Positions 39,101 through 45,592 of a stretch of 64,000 nt of DNA are shown in pieces. The DNA is from Nitrospira sp. Lineage in GTDB: Bacteria > Nitrospirota > Nitrospiria > Nitrospirales > Nitrospiraceae. The stretch is from positions 62,001 through 126,000 of the forward strand of contig JAFEBM010000007.1 of the NCBI GenBank assembly GCA_018242685.1, in the 5' to 3' direction. How positions within the stretch are numbered: the first letter of the stretch is position 1; every line of letters begins with the position of its first letter. The notes under the pieces were generated by a model. The model saw only the letters and a list, made by a program, of their open reading frames with translations, had not been told where the DNA came from and made no database searches. Position numbers and translations under genes: made by a program.

Positions 39101-39712
39101 ATGCACCAACGGATATCGTCTCCCATTCCTCCTACCGGCCTCGAGACCAAGAAGCCGCTCGATATCGTCGTCAAATTCGGGCTCGCCGTCTTTGTGGGAT
39201 CCTTCGCCCTGATCTGGGGAGGCATGTATCTCAGCCGTCCCGATCGCTCGATTCCTCCCTATACCGTCGGTGCGCAATCAGGCCATATCGTCACAACGGA
39301 CGTTCCTCGCGGAACAACCGATGAGGAGATTGAATCGCTGGTGACGCGTTTTCGAAAGGTCGGCCACCAAACACACGATTTCGCTCGCATGAAGATCTAT
39401 CCCACCACTCCGGGCGATCCCGGTGGTCCGTACAGACAGATCATGATTTACGTGTTCGACGACCACGGATGGACCGCCCCAGAAGTACTGGCGAAGTACA
39501 TGGCAGGAGATGCGGCGGTCATGAAGGATTACGAACGCTCCATGCGCGGATACTATCGATTGCAAGACCAGGATGAAGAAGGAGGAATAGGCCCTCTTCC
39601 AAAGGATGAGCGGGCCACCAGCGACACACGGATCCTCTTCAAGGGGCTTGTGACGGACCCTTTGCCGGTCGAGGCGAAACCTGAGCAGGGTATCTCGATA
39701 TCACCTCTCTAA
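39101..39712 (+). CDS. Single-pass membrane protein of unknown function
   Basis: 203 residues from the ATG at 39101 (a further ATG at 39032 overlaps gyrA). One transmembrane helix (VKFGLAVFVGSFALIWGGMYL, in part FGLAVFVGSFALIWGG, about residues 25-45) leads to an extracytoplasmic region with PPYTVGAQSG and QIMIYVFDD. No ribosome binding site is obvious at either start. The 3' end overlaps the convergent dciA gene by 74 bases. Family not recognised. Confidence 0.68.
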   Translation: MHQRISSPIPPTGLETKKPLDIVVKFGLAVFVGSFALIWGGMYLSRPDRSIPPYTVGAQSGHIVTTDVPRGTTDEEIESLVTRFRKVGHQTHDFARMKIYPTTPGDPGGPYRQIMIYVFDDHGWTAPEVLAKYMAGDAAVMKDYERSMRGYYRLQDQDEEGGIGPLPKDERATSDTRILFKGLVTDPLPVEAKPEQGISISPL

Positions 39713-40142
39713 GGCGCTCACGGATGGACGGATCTTCGATCATGGCGGTATGCGATACCAGCTCGGCCCAAGATTTCTCCGACTGAGTCGACCCGAGGTC
39801 GGTGGTGAGGCTTACGGGAGAAGCCTCCGTTCCACCGGGAATCTCTCCGACGCGACACGCAATGTCTGTGACAGACTCTACTCCTGACGCTGCCTGCAAC
39901 TTCGTCAAGAGCGCCGGCTTGAGGAACGTCAACTGTTGCAGCCAGACAGAATTTCTGACGATCAGGTAGAGCTTTTTGAAGCGAATCTGGGCCGGCCACG
40001 TGTGGGAAGCCATAGGCTCGCCCACGATGTCGCGCCACCGGTGCTGTAAACGAAGTTCCACCAGTCTCGATTCGAGACCAAGCCGCTTGGAAAGACCGGA
40101 GAGGATGCTGCCGAAGGAATCAAGTGTACCTGGGCCGCTCAT
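39639..40142 (-). CDS. dciA: DUF721 protein, DciA-type helicase loader candidate
   Basis: 167-residue protein of DUF721, the family now called DciA, which loads or assists the DnaB helicase in bacteria that lack DnaC. The family core is RLVELRLQHRWRDIVGEPMASHTWP (in part, WRDIVGEPMASHTWP), LIVRNSVWLQQLTFLK (in part, VWLQQLTFL), and a variable, unstructured C-terminal tail. It lies close to dnaA, dnaN, gyrB and gyrA, where dciA often sits, which supports the identification. Its end overlaps the previous gene on the opposite strand. Confidence 0.83.
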   Translation of the reverse strand: MSGPGTLDSFGSILSGLSKRLGLESRLVELRLQHRWRDIVGEPMASHTWPAQIRFKKLYLIVRNSVWLQQLTFLKPALLTKLQAASGVESVTDIACRVGEIPGGTEASPVSLTTDLGSTQSEKSWAELVSHTAMIEDPSIRERLREVISRYPAQVSPRPAKGPSQAP

Positions 40143-40194
40143 GTGGCATCATAGGCAATAGCGGAGAAATAGTTCAAGGCGTCGGTGTCGAGTC

Positions 40195-40668
40195 ATGGCT
40201 AAAGAGACAGAAGATCAGCGGAAGGTCGTGGTCACCAATCGGAAAGCCTACCACGATTATTTTATCGAAGAAAAGTTCGAGGCCGGAATTGTTCTCAAGG
40301 GCACCGAGGTGAAATCGCTTCGGGATAGACGAGTGAACTTACAAGACAGTTATGCGAGCGTCAAAGAGGGCGAGGTGTTCCTCAATCATTGCCACATCAG
40401 TCCCTATAGCCACGGCAACATTATGAACCATGATCCGATCAGGACCCGCAAGTTGCTCCTTCATCGGAAGGAGATCAACAAGCTCCTCGGCAAAACCCAG
40501 CAGAAGGGGCTCACGCTGATCCCGCTCCGAATATATTTTTCAACGCGAGGCCAGGCTAAAGTGGAACTTGGATTGGCCAAAGGGAAGAAGCAGCATGATC
40601 GCCGAGAGTCGATCAAAGCTCGGGAAGCCGGTAGAGAAGTAGAACGGGCAATCAAAGAACGGAAGTAG
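40195..40668 (+). CDS. smpB: SsrA-binding protein SmpB
   Basis: 157-residue tmRNA-binding protein of trans-translation. Family motifs are [18 protein letters not shown] (in part, AYHDYFIEE), [11 protein letters not shown], and the C-terminal [11 protein letters not shown], which enters the ribosomal A site. It is divergent from dciA and convergent with the miniprotein genes. No tmRNA gene was found nearby. Confidence 0.96.
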   Translation: MAKETEDQRKVVVTNRKAYHDYFIEEKFEAGIVLKGTEVKSLRDRRVNLQDSYASVKEGEVFLNHCHISPYSHGNIMNHDPIRTRKLLLHRKEINKLLGKTQQKGLTLIPLRIYFSTRGQAKVELGLAKGKKQHDRRESIKAREAGREVERAIKERK

Positions 40669-40755
40669 GATGGAAATTCACTATTCGTTCAAAGTGCTTG
40701 ACGATTGAGGAGTCTCCGCACTCACCTCTACGAACTAGACTCACAACAAGGAAAC

Positions 40756-40800
40756 CGCGCCGTGTCGTCGTCCGCTGGCAACGTTTCCGAACACGGCGCG
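40756..40800. repeat. Inverted repeat downstream of smpB
   Basis: CGCGCCGTGT (40756-40765) and ACACGGCGCG (40791-40800) form a perfect 10-bp stem with a 25-base loop. It lacks a T-run, so it may be a weak terminator or a protein-binding site rather than a classic terminator. Confidence 0.5.
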
Positions 40801-40867
40801 CATCGGCGGGGGCATCCGAAAGAACGGTGGCGTCTCTGCTCCAGCCATGAGAGGAAAACAGTTCTAT

Positions 40868-40954
40868 TTACTTTTCACCGTCGAGGAACACCGCCTTATA
40901 CATCATTCCAAAAACAGCGGTCAGCGCGAGCAACGCAAAAAATATCGTCATCAT
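40868..40954 (-). CDS. Transmembrane miniprotein A, 28 residues
   Basis: A minus-strand frame of 28 residues starting MMTIFFALLALTAVF and ending FLDGEK, consisting of one hydrophobic helix and a short charged tail. A strong GGGAGG ribosome binding site lies about 8 bases before the ATG, with a second Met codon next to it. It resembles miniprotein B in the FF-x3-L-x-L-x-A-x-FG-x2-Y pattern. It probably sits in the inner membrane. It lies downstream of a response regulator/sensor kinase operon and has its own promoter. It is too short for standard gene finding. Function is unknown; small regulators of kinases, transporters or oxidases have this build. Confidence 0.62.
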   Translation of the reverse strand: MMTIFFALLALTAVFGMMYKAVFLDGEK

Positions 40955-40983
40955 GGATTTTCACCTCCCTTCGTTCAGTAGTG

Positions 40984-41040
40984 AGTGTACAGCTCGAACA
41001 TGAATGGTCGATGATGAAACCGTGAAGAAATTTTCATGAT
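40984..41040 (-). promoter_or_regulatory. Promoter A with response-regulator-like box
   Basis: On the minus strand, TCTTCACG starts at 41028 and a TACACT -10 element lies at 40989-40984, 39 bases further on. Between them are TTCATC and TTCATG half-sites. The same layout occurs at promoter B with the same 39-base spacing. No -35 consensus is seen, which fits activator-dependent transcription. Confidence 0.55.
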
Positions 41041-41042
41041 TC

Positions 41043-41661
41043 TTCGATTTGACCCTGTTTGTTGTTGTCTGTTTCTGTTGATTGCTATGGGAATCGAAGA
41101 TAAGTCTCAGTGCTTTGAGAATGTGGTCTTACATGAGCAGCTGAATAGAACGCCGGCTCCGAATGTTGCACCGTCAAGCGCGGGTCAAACGGTGCATCCA
41201 AACGGATAGTTCACGCATCCTCCCGGCTCGTTCCATTTGATGGATCGTGAGACGAAAGATTCCCGCAGATATGTTTTATTAGGGGGCTGGTTATTACAGT
41301 CGACCAACGAGCCAACGGTTAATTGATATCGGGAAGATGACCAACAGAAGACAGTGAAACAAGGAAGGAATGTCTAGAAACCGGTACTTCTTACGTAGGG
41401 AATGACTTGTACCTTCATATGAGCAGCGTCAGGCTCCATGAACCCTCAGATCGGGATACCTACCAGGTACACACGATGTCACAGACTATGGCCAACTCAG
41501 ACTGAACGACTCAGAGATCAGGTAAAGGTCGCCACCTCTTCCATGGGCGAAGCGAGACCAGAAGCACCTACTCCTTTGACCGATAATCGGGACTCTTCAG
41601 GTCCAGCCCCCAACCAGACTACAGCGTACCTCTCCACGACGATGTACCGAGTCATAACTCG
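41043..41661. other. Non-coding interval between the two miniprotein genes
   Basis: About 620 bases between promoter A and miniprotein gene B. A plus-strand frame at 41438-41788 crosses the miniprotein gene and has no ribosome binding site or recognisable pattern. I see no RNA gene or strong repeat here. Confidence 0.4.
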
Positions 41662-41742
41662 TCATCTACTAGCGAGCTGCAACATTGCGTATATGATTCC
41701 AAATATAGCAGCCAATATCAACACTTCGATGAAGAAAACCAT
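41662..41742 (-). CDS. Transmembrane miniprotein B, 26 residues
   Basis: A minus-strand frame of 26 residues beginning MVFFIEVLILAAIFG and ending QLASR, one hydrophobic helix with one acidic residue near the N terminus. A GGGGG(TG) ribosome binding site lies about 9 bases upstream. It shares the FF-x3-L-x-L-x-A-x-FG-x2-Y pattern with miniprotein A, suggesting a duplication. The promoter upstream has the same box and spacing as promoter A. It lies 530 bases downstream of the sensor kinase stop codon, same strand. Confidence 0.62.
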   Translation of the reverse strand: MVFFIEVLILAAIFGIIYAMLQLASR

Positions 41743-41773
41743 GATCGTTGTCACCCCCTTTCACCTTCCTAGG

Positions 41774-41835
41774 TGTATACCATCCTAGGATGAAGCCTCC
41801 ATGATGAGATCGTGAAGAGTTCTTCATAATCGTGG
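41774..41835 (-). promoter_or_regulatory. Promoter B with response-regulator-like box
   Basis: On the minus strand, TCTTCACG starts at 41818 and a TATACA -10 element (with TGG before it, an extended -10) lies at 41779-41774, 39 bases further on. CTCATC and TTCATC half-sites match those at promoter A. A palindrome CCTAGG flanks the -10 region on both sides. Confidence 0.55.
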
Positions 41836-42272
41836 TGCTTTCCAAGTGAAAGTGCGGAATTGCCGATGGAAGTAACATAACGAACAGGCATGAAGTAAAA
41901 GTGAACCCATGATGAAGACCCCCTCCATCCCCCTCGCAGGAAACACAACGGCTGCCGATGTTGCCGCTCTGTGCGACGGTGTCACGTTTCTCACCTCTGT
42001 TTCATATGGCAGGAATTGAGCAACCGTGGCTGTCGCGCCGATGGGCATGATGCCAGCCTATCGAGAGGTCATTCGTGTCGGTTACGGCCGTGCGAATTGT
42101 GTGAAAAAGAATAGTGCAATTGCTATCATAACAAGTGAAATTCTACAGCAGAGATTGAAGGAGAGAGTTTTTGACAAGAGCGTCGTGCACTTGGCAGACA
42201 CATGGTGTGTGGGAGACGGGTTCGAATGGCGTCCGAACGTAGGTGGACGAGGCCAAAGTGCTTCGAGAACTG
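41836..42272. other. Interval between miniprotein promoter B and the sensor kinase gene
   Basis: About 440 bases without a convincing gene. Several TTCA/TTCAC elements occur on the minus strand near 41880-41915. A 28-codon frame at 41910-41824 with a good ribosome binding site overlaps promoter B and lacks the hydrophobic pattern, so it is not called as a gene. Confidence 0.35.
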
Positions 42273-43709
42273 CTAGGGAGAAACCGCTTGCTGAGCGATG
42301 GCCGGCAAACGCAGCGTGAAGACAGAGCCTTTGTTGACTTCGCTGGTGACGAAAATACTACCCCCATGAGCATCCATGATTTCCTTCACGATGGGCAACC
42401 CGAGGCCGGTACCGGCCGTATCCTTCGCCCGTGCCCAATCGGTCCGGTAGAATCGTTCGAACAGATGGGGAATATGTTCCGGCTCGATGCCATGGCCCGT
42501 GTCCTCCACCGCCACGGCGACCTCGTGTCCGGTCGACTGTAGGCGAACCGTGACAGAACCGCCGGATGGGGTGTACCGCAGCGCGTTATCGAGCAGATTG
42601 ATCAGCGCTTGTTTGAGCCACTGTGCGTCACCGAGCACGGAGGGAACCGGCTGGGTGTCAAACCTCATGCTGATCTGATAATCATCCGCCAGCAACGCCA
42701 GTTCATCTACGATCTCTTGAATGAGGGGCTCCATGGCGAGGGGCGCGAGATTGACCGGGGGCTTGCTGCTCGTGAATTTCGCCAGCGTCAATAATGGGCG
42801 GGTCAAAGCAATGAGCCGATCCACCTGCTGGAGATTGTTGAGCAGCACCTCGTGATATTCTTCGACGGTCCTCGCTTTCATGAGCGCGACCTCCAGGTTG
42901 CCCTGCAGGATGGTCAGAGGGGTCTTCATCTCATGGGCGGCAATCTCGCAGAAGTTCCGTTGAACTTCACTTCCTCGTTGGAACTGATCCAATACGGAGT
43001 TGACCGCCTGGGTGAGTCGCCGAAACTCTCGATAGGGTGAATCCATCGGCAGTCGTTTCTCCAGGTCGGCTTCCGACATGGTCTCAGCGCCAGTACACAA
43101 CGCTTCAATGGGTGCCATCACTTTCTTTGCCAGCCAGAGGCTGCCGACCCAGGCAAGGATAAGGGTGGCGCCGGATCCGAGAGTGAGCAGAAACACAAGC
43201 CCACGCAGAGTTTCCTGGTAATGGAGCAATGACGTTTCCGCCTGCAAGATGTACCGTACCCGGTCTTTCCCGGCAAAGGAGAGGAACAGATGTCGCGCCG
43301 GCGTCCCATCAGGCGCGGCAAGCGTCTCGAACAGGACATTTTTAAGGCGGACCTGTTCCAGCACCCGAGGAGGGAGCGGCCCTTGCACAGCCGCGTGAGG
43401 ACTTCTCCACAAGAGCGAGCCGTCGGTTGCAAAGACGCGAAGAGCGTGAGTCACGTCGGGCAGTACGTGCTGGTCCGTAGTGCTTTGGGTCAATTCAGTG
43501 GTCGGCGCAGCGTCCTTGGCGCCGGCCTTTAGGAAGTCGGGATACCGCTCTGCAATCTCGGCAAGGGACTCTGCCAATACCAACAGTCGCCCATCCACCA
43601 ATCGTTGTAGCAAGATCTCGCTGGCGGCGTACACGAGCGCAGAAAACGCGAGAAGCCCGGTCATCAAGACGAAAGCGGACCAGCTTATCAAACTGCGCAG
43701 AGATTTCAT
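42273..43709 (-). CDS. Two-component sensor histidine kinase
   Basis: 478 residues. TM1 (about 9-30) and TM2 (about 168-192) flank a periplasmic sensor domain of about 135 residues. A HAMP domain, HisKA with H259 in AAHEMKTPL, and a HATPase domain with NLLDNALRY, EDTGHGI and GTGLGLP follow. The stop-start overlap of 4 bases with the response regulator gene (ATGA) marks a coupled operon. The miniprotein genes lie downstream. The stimulus is unknown; the periplasmic domain has no recognised family by eye. Confidence 0.93.
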   Translation of the reverse strand: MKSLRSLISWSAFVLMTGLLAFSALVYAASEILLQRLVDGRLLVLAESLAEIAERYPDFLKAGAKDAAPTTELTQSTTDQHVLPDVTHALRVFATDGSLLWRSPHAAVQGPLPPRVLEQVRLKNVLFETLAAPDGTPARHLFLSFAGKDRVRYILQAETSLLHYQETLRGLVFLLTLGSGATLILAWVGSLWLAKKVMAPIEALCTGAETMSEADLEKRLPMDSPYREFRRLTQAVNSVLDQFQRGSEVQRNFCEIAAHEMKTPLTILQGNLEVALMKARTVEEYHEVLLNNLQQVDRLIALTRPLLTLAKFTSSKPPVNLAPLAMEPLIQEIVDELALLADDYQISMRFDTQPVPSVLGDAQWLKQALINLLDNALRYTPSGGSVTVRLQSTGHEVAVAVEDTGHGIEPEHIPHLFERFYRTDWARAKDTAGTGLGLPIVKEIMDAHGGSIFVTSEVNKGSVFTLRLPAIAQQAVSP

Positions 43710-44389
43710 GTGGAAGCATCCGGCTCTTCGAGCATATAGCCGGCGCCGCGCACTGTGGCGATCAAGGGCGGCGAAAAGTCTCGGTCGATCTTCGCACGGA
43801 GGGCTCGAATGTGAGCATCGACGATATTCGTCATGGGGTCATAAGTGATATCCCACACATGTTCAATGATCGCGGTCCGAGTGAGCACGCGGTTCTTGTT
43901 CCGCAAGAGAAACTCAAGGAGAGCATACTCCTTATTCGTCAGGGAGATTTCCTGTCCTGCTCGCCAGACACGGTGAGAAGCCGGGTCCAACCGAAGATCG
44001 GCTGCCTGAAGATGAGCAATTTGCTGGGAGCTTCCTCGGCGCAAGAGCGCCCTGATTCGGGCCAGCAATTCCGCGAAGGCGAACGGCTTCGTCATAAACT
44101 GATCCGCGCCGGTATCAAAGCCGGAGACCTTCGTCTCCAGGGTGTTTCGCGCCGTCAAGAGCAGCACCGGAGTCATGATGCCTTTGTCACGAACGCGGCG
44201 GCAGAGGGCCAGGCCGTCAAGCTTGGGTAACATGATGTCCAAGATCATCAGATCATAGGAATTGTCCAATGCCAATGCCAAACCTGCTTCGCCGTCGGCG
44301 GCAACATCCACCACATAGTGCTCTTCTTTCAATCCTTTTCTGATGAATTGAGCCAGATCCGCATCGTCTTCAACCAGCAGAATTTTCAT
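43706..44389 (-). CDS. OmpR-family response regulator
   Basis: 227-residue regulator with a receiver domain (VEDDA near residue 6, phospho-acceptor D51 in LDIMLP, Lys in MTKPF) and a winged-helix output domain (LTNKEYALLEFLLRN in part, NIVDAHIRALRAKID in part). It heads the operon with the overlapping kinase gene and has AGGTAGG just upstream of the ATG. It is the natural candidate to bind the repeated TTCA-type boxes at the two miniprotein promoters. Confidence 0.94.
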   Translation of the reverse strand: MKILLVEDDADLAQFIRKGLKEEHYVVDVAADGEAGLALALDNSYDLMILDIMLPKLDGLALCRRVRDKGIMTPVLLLTARNTLETKVSGFDTGADQFMTKPFAFAELLARIRALLRRGSSQQIAHLQAADLRLDPASHRVWRAGQEISLTNKEYALLEFLLRNKNRVLTRTAIIEHVWDITYDPMTNIVDAHIRALRAKIDRDFSPPLIATVRGAGYMLEEPDAST

Positions 44390-44440
44390 GACCTACCTCA
44401 CGACTGGACCACGCAATTCCGCGGCGAAGGACGCGGTGGA

Positions 44441-45058
44441 TCAACAGAGGCTGTTCTTGCAATCCGTGACCACTAGGTTGGTTGCCTTTTCGTCGGCTTC
44501 AAGATCGATGGTCAGCCAGGCGATTCCCACCGCCCGCTCATCCTGATGGGCTCCACCGCTCCCCTCAAGGAGGCTGACGACATAATAACGGCCGGCGGGA
44601 ATCTTCGTGAACCAAAAATGACCGCTTGGATTGGCCCTCGTCGCACGAAGATAGGGAATAAGACGTTTATCGGTCAACAGTTGGGCCATGACCTCACGAA
44701 GGCATTCCACAAGCGATCCCTGAGTCATGAGGGACTCCGAGGACGATGCCCCACCCTTTACAGGGCAGGAGTAATCCCGCACATGTTTATCGAACCAATA
44801 GCGAGTATATGGCACCATTGGAATCAAGTAGATCGAGGCGCCTGCCTGCGTCACGGCTTTTCCAGAGGGTGCGCGCAAGAAGACCTGTCCGGCCGCACTC
44901 CCTCGACCTTTGGCTCTGTAGGCGAAGAATTCTTTCTCGTTGAAGGATGGTGGGTTCGATGAACCGGACACCACTGCCTGTGCCGCTGTCACGGGGAAGC
45001 CGCTGATCAGCAACAACACTGCAAGCCAGCACCTGAGTTTCCTGTCGCGCCACGTCAT
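44441..45058 (-). CDS. Secreted protein with Cys-rich and carboxypeptidase-regulatory-like segments
   Basis: 205-residue exported protein with a signal peptide (CWLAVLLLISGFPVTAAQA). A central SGKAVTQAGASIYLIPMVPYTRYWFD segment (in part, GASIYLIPMVPYTRYW) and a later GHFWFTKIPAGRYYVVSLLEG (in part, FTKIPAGRYYVVS) resemble a CarboxypepD regulatory-like beta-sandwich found in extracellular proteins. Two cysteines lie mid-protein and two at the C terminus (DCKNSLC). The start overlaps the stop of the thioredoxin-reductase gene by four bases (ATGA), so the two are coupled. Function is unknown. Confidence 0.78.
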   Translation of the reverse strand: MTWRDRKLRCWLAVLLLISGFPVTAAQAVVSGSSNPPSFNEKEFFAYRAKGRGSAAGQVFLRAPSGKAVTQAGASIYLIPMVPYTRYWFDKHVRDYSCPVKGGASSSESLMTQGSLVECLREVMAQLLTDKRLIPYLRATRANPSGHFWFTKIPAGRYYVVSLLEGSGGAHQDERAVGIAWLTIDLEADEKATNLVVTDCKNSLC

Positions 45059-45495
45059 GTCGAGGTAGCCGGTGCCGCGGCGGACTCGCCGGGCTCGGTT
45101 GGAGACGGGACGGCCTTGTGTTTGAGGGCGCGGCCTTTATCGGGGGTCGGATCGGTGACGAGACCATACACTTCTCGACCTTCGTGGCCATCCGGCAAAT
45201 ATTCCGTAATCGGCATCCCATCTTCCCGAACAAAAAGGAGACAATGACAGTATTTATAGATCTGCATTTCGTCGCAGGCGCAGATCCACCGTCGGAGCTT
45301 GGCTTCGGATTCTTTGTCCTTGTAAAAGTTGCAAGGGCAGAGTGGTTTCCCGAGTTCGTCGATATGGGACGCTAATCCCTTGACCACCGCCTCTGTCACA
45401 GCCGTATTGGGATGCATCGCGGTTCCGCTTTTCTCGGCAAAACCCTGGACGAACTTTCGGATCTTATCAAGGCTTTCCTGCGTCGGTTCGGCCAT
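45055..45495 (-). CDS. Ferredoxin:thioredoxin reductase, catalytic chain
   Basis: 146 residues from the ATG at 45495, which has GGAGGAGG upstream; the longer frame to 45825 has no homology. The catalytic chain pattern CPC-x16-CAC-x8-CHC is complete: C53/C55, C72/C74, C83/C85. These bind the 4Fe-4S cluster and the redox-active disulfide. The enzyme passes electrons from ferredoxin to thioredoxin in the cytoplasm. An unstructured Pro/Ala-rich tail of about 30 residues follows the domain. It is co-transcribed with the secreted protein gene and diverges from the VWA gene. The variable chain is not here. Confidence 0.94.
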   Translation of the reverse strand: MAEPTQESLDKIRKFVQGFAEKSGTAMHPNTAVTEAVVKGLASHIDELGKPLCPCNFYKDKESEAKLRRWICACDEMQIYKYCHCLLFVREDGMPITEYLPDGHEGREVYGLVTDPTPDKGRALKHKAVPSPTEPGESAAAPATST

Positions 45496-45592
45496 GGACT
45501 TCCTCCTCCAGCAACGACGGCCAGATCGATAGTTTACAAGGATAATTCGCTGCTTTACAATCCGTCCTTTCGGCCGAATCTCGTAATAGGTC

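Noticed and set aside
41438..41788. 116-codon plus-strand frame
   Set aside because: It is antisense to miniprotein gene B, has no ribosome binding site and no family pattern.
41824..41910. Third 28-codon minus-strand frame with a strong ribosome binding site
   Set aside because: It overlaps promoter B of the miniprotein gene and has no hydrophobic helix or similarity to the other two miniproteins; left as a question.
40669..42270. tmRNA (ssrA) downstream of smpB
   Set aside because: No tRNA-like ends with a terminal CCA or tag reading frame were recognised; the region instead holds the two miniprotein genes.
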